The notes under the pieces were generated by a model. It was not told the origin of the DNA and did no database searches. It saw only the letters and a list, made by a program, of their open reading frames with translations. The position numbers and the translations under genes were made by a program. Below, piece after piece: positions 1 through 6,450 of a DNA stretch of 6,540 bases (position 1 is the first letter of the stretch; each line of letters opens with the position of its first letter). Source of the DNA: Planctomycetia bacterium (GTDB lineage: Bacteria > Planctomycetota > Planctomycetia > Pirellulales > UBA1268); the NCBI GenBank assembly GCA_010027105.1, contig RGVT01000155.1, positions 1 to 6,540 of the forward strand. Direction: 5' to 3'.

Positions 1-44
1 GCCTGCTCGACGATCTGACGGAGGGCCCCGCCGCGGGCCGTTGA
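1..44 (+). CDS. possible 3' tail of an upstream gene (partial)
   Basis: Frame 3 reads LLDDLTEGPAAGR and stops at TGA 42-44. Eleven of the thirteen codons end in G or C, as in the genes downstream, and the peptide looks like an ordinary acidic protein tail. The other two forward frames give an early stop (16-18) or an Arg/Pro-rich shadow peptide. Only 13 codons are visible, so no function can be assigned and the call could be chance. Confidence 0.3.
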   Translation, partial: LLDDLTEGPAAGR

Positions 45-87
45 CGCCCGCCGCCTGCCCCCATCCGCCGCCGGCCACCGCGGCGGT

Positions 88-116
88 TTGACTGCAAGCG
101 GCGAGGTTCGCACAAT
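88..116 (+). promoter_or_regulatory. candidate sigma70-type promoter for the TPR gene
   Basis: TTGACT at 88-93 matches the -35 consensus at 5 of 6 positions. After exactly 17 bases, CACAAT at 111-116 matches the -10 consensus at 4 of 6. This is also the most AT-rich stretch in the left part of the window (a run of six T at 116-121). Transcription would start near 123, giving a leader of about 30 bases before ATG 154. The TTG of the -35 box is also the first possible start codon of the long frame, which argues against using that codon as the translation start. This is a motif reading only. Confidence 0.45.
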
Positions 117-153
117 TTTTTGGTGTTCGCCCCGGCTCCCGGCGTCTCGATCC

Positions 154-3100
154 ATGACCACCGCTCCCATCGTCACCGGCGGCACGGCGCGGCGTGCGTT
201 CGTCCTGGCGGTCGTGCTCTGCGCCGCGGCGCGCGGAACCCGCCTCGCGGTCGCCGACGAGCCGGCCCCGACGCAGGAGGTGGTCGCGCGGCGTCTCATC
301 GAGGCGCTCGACGAGCGGCAGATGCCGGACGTCGCCATCTGGGTGCTCGACCGGCTCGCCAAGGATCCGGGAACCTCCGCGGCGTTGCAGAAGGAGGTGC
401 CCTTCCGCCGGGCGACGGCGCTCGTGGCCGTGAGCCGGCTGGAGTCGGACGCCAAGAAGCGGGCGCAGATTCTCGACTCGGCGGAGCGGGAGATCGACCG
501 CTTTCTCAAGGAATCGCCCGCGGGTGAGCAGGCGATCGCCGCCTTCACGCAGAAGGGCAACCTGCTCGTGGAACGCGGGCGGGCCAAGGTCGATCAGTCG
601 AAGCGGGCGGGCGAGGATGCGGCGGCCCGGCTCGCCGAGGCCGGGGCCTTCTTCGACGGCGCGATCAAGGCGCTCGAGGGCCAGACCAAGCCCGACACGG
701 AGATCGCCACCCCGACCAACGCGGAGGATGCCGTCCTCAAGGAGCTGCGCGGGGTGGATGCGCGGCTGGCCGACATGAAGGGCACGTCGAAGGGCGACGA
801 TGAAGACTCCGGCAAGGGGGCCAGGCGCGGGCCGCGCAAGCCTTCGGACACCCGGGTCATCGAGCAGCTCGAGGAACGGCAGGACTCCCTGCGGGGCCAG
901 CTCCTGCAGACGAGGCTTTTGATCGCCGGGGCGTACTACGAGAAATCCAGGGCCCTCGCGCCCGGATCGAAGGAGTGGCGCGCCGCGCTCGACACCTCGG
1001 CGAAGGACTACAAGGAACTGTACGAGAAGTATCGGAGCCGGGGGGCGGGCCTCTTCGCGAGGTACTACGAGGGACGCAACTACTGGGTGCTGGCGCAGGC
1101 GGAGGCGAAGCCCGAGGAGCGGAAGAAACTGGCCGAGAAGGCGCTGCTCACGCTCGCCGACGTCCGCTCGCTCGACGGCGAGACGGGCTTCATCCCCGGT
1201 CTGCGGGCGAAGGCCGTGAACTCGACGCTCGAATGCTGGCTCGATCTCAAGAAATACGCCGACAAGGAGTTCAAGGAGTTCGACGAGCGCCTGCAGAAGA
1301 TCGTGCTCGCCTCGGTTCCGGCCGACAGGCTCGACGCCGACTGGCTCGGGATGAAGTATCGGGCCGGGCTGTACCTGGAGCGGATGGCCGACGCGGCCCA
1401 GGACAAGGCGAAGGCCCGGCCGCTGCTGCAGAACGCGAAGCGGCTCGCCCTGGAGGTGGCGAAGGTCAACCGCGATTACGCCAAGGAGGCGAGATCGCTG
1501 CTGGAGCAGCTCGGGAAGTCGCTGCCGGACGACGCCGGCGGCGTGGCGGCCTCATTCGAGGCGGCCATGGATGCGGCCCGCATGTCGCTCTCGACCATGC
1601 AGCAGAAGCAGGGCGAGGCGAAGCAGGCGCAGGCCGCCGGCAAGGCGGCCGACGCGGAGGCGGCCCAGAAGGCAGCCGCCGCCGAACGCGACAAGGTGAT
1701 CGCAGGGATCCGCCGGGCCGTGCCGCTCGCGACGGCCGAGGATCTCGACGCGGTCAACCAGGCCCGCTACATGCTCACGTTCATGCTCTTCGACGCCCGG
1801 CGGCTCCACGACGCCGCGGCGCTCGGCACCTTCCTCGCGGAGCGGTATCCCAACGCCAAGGGCAGCCGGCAGGCGGCCAAGGTGGCGATGGCCAGCCTCC
1901 AGCAGCTCTCGAAGGACGGCGTGCCGGAGTGGCGCGACGCGGCGAAGCGCCGATGTGCCGACGTGGCCGGGCTCATCATGCGGACCTGGCCCGAGGATGC
2001 CGAGAGCGCCGACGCGGCCGTGATCGTGATCGCCACGGCCACCGAGGCCCGGGATCCGGAGCGGCTGCTGCAGATCCTCGCGGACGTCCCGGCCGCGTCG
2101 CCCCGCCGGTCGGAGGTGCTCCTGCGGGCGGGCTCCGCCCTGTGGCGCGACGTGCTGGAAAAGCGGCGGCTCGAGGCGGCTGTGCGCCCCCCGGCCGACG
2201 CGCTCGCGGCCTGGAAGAGGCGGGCCGCCGAGGCGATCGACGAGGGGCTGCAGGCGGTTCCCGCCGGCGCCGCCCCGTCGAAGACGGCCGTGGCCGGCGC
2301 GCTGGCCCGCGTGCAGATGGCACTCGAGGACGGCGACCGCGATCTCGCGCTCCGGCTGCTGGAGCAGCCCGGGTACGGCCCCTGGGCGCTGGTCACGGGC
2401 AAGGACCCCGCCTTCACGACCGGCCCGCTGGCGGAGACGGCGCTCACGGTGGCGCTGCGCTCGTTCATCCAGGCCGACCAGCTCGACAAGGCGCAGCAGG
2501 CGATGGACAGGCTGGAGGCGGCCGCCGGCACGGGCGAGGAGGCCTCCGCCAAGCTCACCGACATGTACCGGCGGATGGGGCAGGACCTGCAGGCCCAGCT
2601 CGACGAGCTCGGTGCCGAGGCCAAGGCGGGATCCCCCGAAGCCCTGACGCGGGCCGCGACCATCCTCGGCGGGTTCGAGAAGTTTCTCGACGGCGTCGCC
2701 AAGCGCGACGCGAAGGTCTCGTCGCAGATGTGGGTGGCGACGACCTACCTGGCGCTCGGTTCGGGGGCGGGCACCGGCTCGGCCGTGCCCCGGGCGAAGG
2801 CCGACGGCTACCTCGAGAAGGCGGCGGAGGCCTATCGCCGGCTTCTCGACAAGGGGGGCGAGGAGATCGCGAAGTTCGAGCCTTCCATCCGGCTCAAGAT
2901 CGCGAGCGTCTACCGGGAACTCGGCAAGTGGGACGAGGCCCTCGAGCAGATCGAAAAGGTGTTCTCCGATCCCCGGCGGCAAAACTCGCTCGACGGCCAG
3001 ATCCAGGCGGCCGAGCTCCTCCAGGCGGCCGGGGAGAAGTCGGCCGACAAGGGGAAGGCGGAGCAGTATCTGAAGGAGGCGATCGTCGGCAGGAAGCAGG

Positions 3101-3471
3101 GCGCGAGCGTCATCTGGGGCTGGGGCGGCATCGCCAACAAGCTGGCCCGGCAGGCGTTCGCCGGCAGCGACGAGAAGTCGCTCGAGGCGCGGAACCGGTT
3201 CTTCGCCGCCCGGCTGAACGTGGCGAAGTGCCGGCTGAAGCGGGCCGAGGTCGCCGCCCAGGATCGCGAGAAACTCCTGGAGATGGCCTACAACGACGTC
3301 GCGGTGACGTACAAGCTCTATCCGGAGATGGGTGGCAAGGGGATGGAGAAGCAGTTCGACCGGCTCCTCAAGGAGATCGAGAAGGGCCGCGGCAATCCGG
3401 CGCCGAAGGGGCTGGCGGGCCTCAGGGAGGCGCAGCAGGCGGCCGGAACGCCGCCGAACGCGGGAACATGA
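154..3471 (+). CDS. large exported TPR/helical-repeat protein (1105 aa)
   Basis: I do not recognise a named family. Residues 1-34 form a signal peptide: basic RR at 13-14, hydrophobic core about 15-26, and a likely cleavage after AVA before DEP. The RRAFVL stretch loosely resembles a Tat motif. The mature chain is almost entirely amphipathic Ala/Leu/Glu/Lys-rich helix, interrupted by a charged Gly/Lys/Asp linker (about 207-231) and a Gln/Ala/Lys-rich coiled-coil-like segment (about 470-523). The clearest TPR-like unit is about 910-940 (IASVYRELGKWDEALEQIEK), followed by a Trp-Gly-rich stretch, WGWGGIANKLA, near 990-1000. The tail is Pro/Ala/Gly-rich. No catalytic motif or membrane anchor was seen. 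The frame stays open upstream to a TTG at 88, but ATG 154 is chosen because it starts directly before the signal peptide and lies downstream of the candidate promoter. No clear Shine-Dalgarno precedes it. The next TPR gene starts 19 bases after the stop. Likely role, by inference: periplasmic scaffold for the ExbB/ExbD motor downstream. Confidence 0.9.
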   Translation: MTTAPIVTGGTARRAFVLAVVLCAAARGTRLAVADEPAPTQEVVARRLIEALDERQMPDVAIWVLDRLAKDPGTSAALQKEVPFRRATALVAVSRLESDAKKRAQILDSAEREIDRFLKESPAGEQAIAAFTQKGNLLVERGRAKVDQSKRAGEDAAARLAEAGAFFDGAIKALEGQTKPDTEIATPTNAEDAVLKELRGVDARLADMKGTSKGDDEDSGKGARRGPRKPSDTRVIEQLEERQDSLRGQLLQTRLLIAGAYYEKSRALAPGSKEWRAALDTSAKDYKELYEKYRSRGAGLFARYYEGRNYWVLAQAEAKPEERKKLAEKALLTLADVRSLDGETGFIPGLRAKAVNSTLECWLDLKKYADKEFKEFDERLQKIVLASVPADRLDADWLGMKYRAGLYLERMADAAQDKAKARPLLQNAKRLALEVAKVNRDYAKEARSLLEQLGKSLPDDAGGVAASFEAAMDAARMSLSTMQQKQGEAKQAQAAGKAADAEAAQKAAAAERDKVIAGIRRAVPLATAEDLDAVNQARYMLTFMLFDARRLHDAAALGTFLAERYPNAKGSRQAAKVAMASLQQLSKDGVPEWRDAAKRRCADVAGLIMRTWPEDAESADAAVIVIATATEARDPERLLQILADVPAASPRRSEVLLRAGSALWRDVLEKRRLEAAVRPPADALAAWKRRAAEAIDEGLQAVPAGAAPSKTAVAGALARVQMALEDGDRDLALRLLEQPGYGPWALVTGKDPAFTTGPLAETALTVALRSFIQADQLDKAQQAMDRLEAAAGTGEEASAKLTDMYRRMGQDLQAQLDELGAEAKAGSPEALTRAATILGGFEKFLDGVAKRDAKVSSQMWVATTYLALGSGAGTGSAVPRAKADGYLEKAAEAYRRLLDKGGEEIAKFEPSIRLKIASVYRELGKWDEALEQIEKVFSDPRRQNSLDGQIQAAELLQAAGEKSADKGKAEQYLKEAIVGRKQGASVIWGWGGIANKLARQAFAGSDEKSLEARNRFFAARLNVAKCRLKRAEVAAQDREKLLEMAYNDVAVTYKLYPEMGGKGMEKQFDRLLKEIEKGRGNPAPKGLAGLREAQQAAGTPPNAGT

Positions 3472-3476
3472 ACAGC

Positions 3477-3482
3477 GGAGGA
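3477..3482 (+). promoter_or_regulatory. ribosome binding site of the second TPR gene
   Basis: GGAGGA lies 8 bases before ATG 3491, inside the 19-base gap after the previous stop. It fixes the start at 3491 even though the frame is open further upstream (an in-frame ATG at 3332 lies within the preceding gene). It is the strongest Shine-Dalgarno in the window. Confidence 0.85.
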
Positions 3483-3490
3483 TTCTTTCG

Positions 3491-4579
3491 ATGAGGCAGA
3501 CACGGGCAGGCGGTTCGTCGGCGCGGGTGGTGGCGGCGGCGGCGGTCGCGCTGGCGGCGGTGGGATGGGCTCCGGTCGCCCGGGCCCAGGCGCCCGACCG
3601 GGTGGTGACCACCGACGGCACGCTCACCGGGAAGGTGGTCGGCACGTCCGCGGACGGCATCGAGATGGAGGACCGCGGCGGGGAATCCCGCAAGGTCTCG
3701 GTCGACAGGCTGCGTGAGGTGCAGTTCGGCGGCGAGCCGCAGTCGCTGCGGGCGGCCCGGTCGCTGCTGGCCCGTGGCCGGGCGGCCGACGCCCTGGAGG
3801 AGGTGGCGAAGGTCGAGGCCACGGAGCTCGACGGTGCCGACCAGCTGCTGCTCGACGAGATGGACTTCGTGAAGGCGGCGGCTGCGGGCCGGGCCGCGCT
3901 CGCCTCCGGAGCCGATCCCAAGGAGGCCGGCCGGCTCGTCGCGGAGTTCCTGGCCAAGCATGCCAAGAGCCATCACGTCTACGACATGCAGCAGCTCCTC
4001 GGCGACCTCCTCGCCCGGGCCGGCAAGGCCGATGCGGCGCTGGCCGCCTATGCCACGCTCGCCAAGGGGCCGGCCGCCTTCAAGGTGCGGTCGGCGGCGG
4101 CCAAGGCGGGCATGCTCTTCGACCAGCAGAAATTCGCCGAGGCGCTGACGGAATTCGACGCGGCGCTGGCGATCGACGCCGGCGACGACGCGGGCGCCGA
4201 GCAGAAGCGGGCGGCCCAGCTCGGCAAGGCCCGGTGTCTCGCGAAACTCGGGAAGAACGACGACGCGGTGGCCCTGGTGCAGGGCATCATCGGCCAGGCC
4301 GATCCCGAGGAGAAGGAGCTGCTCGGCCGGGCCTACAACGTGCTCGGCTCGGCCTACCGGGCGGCGGGCGACAGGGACCAGGACGCCGTGATCGCGTACC
4401 TCACGGTCGATCTCGTCTACAACGGCAGCCCCGACAACCACGCCGAGGCGCTCGCCCACCTGGCGGAGCTCTGGGAGAAGGCGAAAAACCCGGAGCGGGC
4501 CCGCGAGTGTCGGAAGCAACTGTTGGATTCCTACCCGGCGAGCCCGTGGGCCAGGAAGCAGGCGGCGGGGGGCGCATGA
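3491..4579 (+). CDS. exported beta-module plus TPR protein (362 aa)
   Basis: Residues 1-32 are a signal peptide (hydrophobic Ala/Val core about 13-30, cleavage after ARA before QAP). Residues about 37-83 form a short beta-rich module: a TDGTLTGKVVG turn-strand, an acidic strand IEMEDRGG, then VSVDRLREVQFGGEP. This alternating pattern recalls small Sm/SH3-like barrels, but that fold is an inference. From about 84 to the end the chain is helical TPR-like repeats, clearest at about 165-194, 197-230 (FAEALTEFDAALAID), 241-272, 278-314 and 317-352 (ERARECRKQLLDSYPASP). No enzyme motif, lipobox or membrane helix after the signal peptide was found. The gene follows the large TPR gene by 19 bases with its own strong ribosome binding site, so the two are probably co-transcribed. 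The channel gene follows after 104 bases. Likely a soluble periplasmic adaptor; the length and domain order loosely resemble YbgF/CpoB-like TPR partners of Tol systems, without evidence of orthology. Confidence 0.92.
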   Translation: MRQTRAGGSSARVVAAAAVALAAVGWAPVARAQAPDRVVTTDGTLTGKVVGTSADGIEMEDRGGESRKVSVDRLREVQFGGEPQSLRAARSLLARGRAADALEEVAKVEATELDGADQLLLDEMDFVKAAAAGRAALASGADPKEAGRLVAEFLAKHAKSHHVYDMQQLLGDLLARAGKADAALAAYATLAKGPAAFKVRSAAAKAGMLFDQQKFAEALTEFDAALAIDAGDDAGAEQKRAAQLGKARCLAKLGKNDDAVALVQGIIGQADPEEKELLGRAYNVLGSAYRAAGDRDQDAVIAYLTVDLVYNGSPDNHAEALAHLAELWEKAKNPERARECRKQLLDSYPASPWARKQAAGGA

Positions 4580-4617
4580 GGCGGGCCGCCGGCCGCCCTG
4601 GTGGAAAGAGCCTGTTT

Positions 4618-4646
4618 TTGCGGGAAACCCGCGTTTGGCGTACGAT
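4618..4646 (+). promoter_or_regulatory. candidate internal promoter for the exbB-exbD-exbD genes
   Basis: TTGCGG at 4618-4623 keeps the TTG of the -35 box. It is followed by a 17-base spacer and TACGAT at 4641-4646, which matches the -10 consensus at 4 of 6 positions. It sits in the only long gap between genes (4580-4683) and would give a leader of about 30 bases before ATG 4684. The three channel genes could thus be expressed apart from the two TPR genes. The -35 match is weak, so this is moderate evidence only. Confidence 0.45.
4620..4632 (+). repeat. small inverted repeat inside the promoter spacer
   Basis: GCGGG-AAA-CCCGC is a perfect 5-base inverted repeat with a 3-base centre. It overlaps the end of the candidate -35 box and lies in the spacer. 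It follows a run of five T rather than preceding one, so it does not look like a terminator for the upstream gene on this strand. It could be an operator, or chance in GC-rich DNA. Confidence 0.3.
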
Positions 4647-4670
4647 GGGGGCGGAAGTGGTACCTGCTGC

Positions 4671-4676
4671 AAGGAG
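4671..4676 (+). promoter_or_regulatory. ribosome binding site of the ExbB/TolQ-like gene
   Basis: AAGGAG ends 7 bases before ATG 4684. A GTG at 4681 is in frame immediately upstream but would leave only 4 bases, so ATG 4684 is the better start. Confidence 0.8.
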
Positions 4677-4683
4677 AGACGTG

Positions 4684-5502
4684 ATGCGGATGGCGAGTGA
4701 CGGCGGCCGTGGGACCTGTTCGGCTCGTTGGATGGAGAAGCTCCCCGGCCTCGTCGCCCGGCTGCTCGTCGCCGTCATGCCGCTCTCGGCAGCCGTGGCG
4801 CCGACGCTCGTGTGGCCGGCGACGGCGATCGCCCAGGACGAGGGAGCCGCCGACGAGCCGTCGGCCGAGGAAGGCGAGAGCATGCTCGTCTTCTACTACA
4901 ACGCGCTCGGCATCAAGTACGTGATCGTGTTCCTGGCGCTCTCCTTCGGCCTGGTGGCGCTGCTCGTGATGTGCTTCCTGCAGATCCGCAAGGCCGTGCT
5001 GATGCCCCCCGGCCTCAGCCAGGCATTCGAGGCGCACCTCGACGCCAAGGAATACCAGCAGGCCTACGAGCTCGCGAAAAACGACGATTCGTACCTCGGC
5101 CAGGTGCTCGCCGCCGGCATGGGAAAGCTCCAGGCCGGCTACGGCGCCGCGCTCGAGTCGCTGCAGGCCGAGGAGGGGGAGCAGGCGATGAAGCTCGAGC
5201 ACAAGATCAGCTACGTGTCGCTCGTGGGGGCGCTGGCACCGATGTTCGGCCTGCTCGGCACGGTCGACGGGATGGTGGCGAGTTTCATGATCATCGCGAA
5301 GTCTTCGACGGCGCCGAAGCCGAACGAACTCGCGATCGGCATCTCGCAGGCCTTGATCACGACGCTGATCGGGCTCTGGCTCGCGATTCCGGCCATCGCC
5401 TGCTTCGCCCTCTTCAAGAACTGGCTGCAGAAGCTCAACGGCGACGTCGACACCGAGGCGATGCGGCTCATGGCCCGGTTCCAGGGCGTGGGCAAGAAGT
5501 GA
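4684..5502 (+). CDS. MotA/TolQ/ExbB-family proton channel protein (272 aa)
   Basis: Predicted inner-membrane proton channel that, with ExbD/TolR partners, turns proton flow into mechanical work on envelope proteins. Residues 1-50 look like a cleavable signal peptide (hydrophobic about 22-49, ATAIA before QDE), followed by a short acidic periplasmic segment (about 51-70). Helix 1 is about 79-99, a cytoplasmic loop spans about 102-174, helix 2 is about 175-204 and helix 3 about 218-244. Family signatures are clear: GLLGTVDGM at 189-197 and the TTLIGLWLAIPA stretch at 226-237. Threonines 193 and 226/227 fall where pore threonines of E. coli ExbB/TolQ lie. The helix-3 glutamate of E. coli ExbB (E176) appears to be Gln222 in my by-eye alignment. 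E. coli ExbB (244 aa) and TolQ (230 aa) are shorter, the excess here being the N-terminal extension. Two ExbD genes follow at once. The family is certain; whether the role is Tol-like, Ton-like or motility-like cannot be decided. Confidence 0.96.
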   Translation: MRMASDGGRGTCSARWMEKLPGLVARLLVAVMPLSAAVAPTLVWPATAIAQDEGAADEPSAEEGESMLVFYYNALGIKYVIVFLALSFGLVALLVMCFLQIRKAVLMPPGLSQAFEAHLDAKEYQQAYELAKNDDSYLGQVLAAGMGKLQAGYGAALESLQAEEGEQAMKLEHKISYVSLVGALAPMFGLLGTVDGMVASFMIIAKSSTAPKPNELAIGISQALITTLIGLWLAIPAIACFALFKNWLQKLNGDVDTEAMRLMARFQGVGKK

Positions 5503-5509
5503 GCCGATC

Positions 5510-5950
5510 ATGGCACGCAAAGCGGGCGGAGCACCGTCGAGTACCGACATCGACATGACGCCGATGATCGACATGACCTTCCAGCTCATCACGTTCTTCA
5601 TGTTCGTGATGAACTTCTCGGAGGCGGAGCAGGACGAGCGGATCCAGCTGCCGCTGAGCCAGCTCGCGAAGCCCGTCGAGGGCGCGATGGAGACGCCGAT
5701 CACGCTCCAGCTCACGAACGGCGGCTCCGTGATCTACGCCGGCGAGCTGGTGGCGGTCCGCGACATCGGGGCCTACCTCGACCGCGAGAAGAGCGTGATG
5801 ATCGACGCAGGCAAGGAGCCGAGCGCGGCCACCGTGATCGTGCGGGCCGACGGGAGGGCGAAGACCGGCGAGGTGCAGGACATCATCCGCATCTGCCAGG
5901 AGAAGGGCTTCGAGCGGTTCGCGCTCCGGGCCCAATACGACGAGGGCTAG
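5510..5950 (+). CDS. ExbD/TolR-family protein, first copy (146 aa)
   Basis: Single-pass partner of the channel protein. A short basic cytoplasmic N-terminus leads into DMTPMID at residues 15-21; Asp21 corresponds to the proton-carrying aspartate of the family (Asp25 of E. coli ExbD). One membrane helix spans about 19-36 (MIDMTFQLITFFMFVMNF). The periplasmic part begins with DERIQLPLSQLAKP and ends with the usual ExbD/TolR alpha-beta domain, including ATVIVRADGRAKTGEVQDII near 105-125 and an acidic tail. The size is close to E. coli ExbD (141 aa) and TolR (142 aa). ATG 5510 lies 7 bases after the channel gene's stop with only a weak GAG-type ribosome site, which suggests translational coupling. 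The partner in the envelope is unknown. Confidence 0.96.
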   Translation: MARKAGGAPSSTDIDMTPMIDMTFQLITFFMFVMNFSEAEQDERIQLPLSQLAKPVEGAMETPITLQLTNGGSVIYAGELVAVRDIGAYLDREKSVMIDAGKEPSAATVIVRADGRAKTGEVQDIIRICQEKGFERFALRAQYDEG

Positions 5951-5956
5951 AGTCCG

Positions 5957-6439
5957 ATGGCGAAACGGGAGTCGTCGCTGGGGGACAAGGTGGCCGTCGA
6001 CATGACGCCGATGATCGACGTCGTATTTCAGTTGATGTCGTTCTTCATGTGCTCACTCAAGGTGGTGGCCCCGGAGGGCGATTTCGACATCCGCATGCCG
6101 CTCGGGGCGGCCGCCGCGGCCGCCCCCGACGACCAGCAGGTGCCCCCGGTTCGGGTCAAGCTCAGCGCCGGCCCCGACGGAGGGCTCGCGGCCATCGCCA
6201 TGAACGGCACGCCCGTCACCGACTTCGAGGAGTTGCGGAAGCGGGTCATCGGCCTCGTGGGCACCGACACCGGCCCGAACTCGCTCGCCGAGCGGACGGA
6301 AGTCGAGTTCGACTGTGACTACGGCCTCAAGTACGTCAACGTCGTCCGCGCCATCACCGCGGTCTCCGGCAAGGTGCAGGACGGCCAGATCGTCGAGCTG
6401 ATCAAGAAGATCAAGTTCACACCCCCGAAGCGCGGCTGA
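5957..6439 (+). CDS. ExbD/TolR-family protein, second, divergent copy (160 aa)
   Basis: A second single-pass ExbD/TolR protein, starting 6 bases after the stop of the first. DMTPMID again occupies residues 15-21, so Asp21 sits at the same residue number as in its neighbour, and the helix (about 19-38) shares FQL and FFM. Beyond the helix the two proteins differ strongly: this one has EGDFDIRMPLG, an alanine run followed by PDDQQ, a longer loop (TDTGPNSLAERTE), Cys120 in an FDCDYGLKYVNVV strand-helix, and a basic tail (FTPPKRG). It is therefore an old paralogue with its own periplasmic surface rather than a recent duplication. A GAGGG 10 bases upstream of ATG 5957 may assist initiation, but coupling to the previous gene is likely. 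The pair could form a heterodimer inside one channel ring, or alternate in separate rings. Confidence 0.95.
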   Translation: MAKRESSLGDKVAVDMTPMIDVVFQLMSFFMCSLKVVAPEGDFDIRMPLGAAAAAAPDDQQVPPVRVKLSAGPDGGLAAIAMNGTPVTDFEELRKRVIGLVGTDTGPNSLAERTEVEFDCDYGLKYVNVVRAITAVSGKVQDGQIVELIKKIKFTPPKRG

Positions 6440-6450
6440 CCATCCCGCAT

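Noticed and set aside
1..64. Possible divergent gene starting at a minus-strand ATG (62-64) and open to the left edge
   Set aside because: The peptide is Gly/Arg/Ser/Pro-rich, there is no ribosome site, and the forward tail ending at 44 is at least as likely.
65..89. GC-rich hairpin (CCGCCGC 65-71 with GCGGCGG 80-86) followed by TTT, as an intrinsic terminator
   Set aside because: There are only three T residues after the stem, and simple CCG/CGG pairing is common by chance at this GC content. It also runs into the candidate -35 box.
88..153. TTG 88 as the start of the large TPR protein
   Set aside because: It adds 22 residues ahead of a complete signal peptide and coincides with the candidate -35 box. 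ATG 154 fits better.
975..3494. Second plus-strand open frame of 839 codons inside the large TPR gene
   Set aside because: Its translation is almost wholly Arg/Gly/Ala/Pro, typical of a shifted frame in GC-rich DNA. The other frame carries the signal peptide and TPR signatures.
1552..3966. Long minus-strand open frame (804 codons) antisense to both TPR genes
   Set aside because: It crosses the boundary between two well-supported plus-strand genes, has Arg/Leu/Gly/His-rich low-complexity composition, and is expected opposite GC-rich genes with strong third-position bias.
3422..5715. Minus-strand open frames of about 400 codons opposite the second TPR and channel genes
   Set aside because: They overlap genes with clear family motifs and ribosome binding sites, and their composition is that of antisense shadows.
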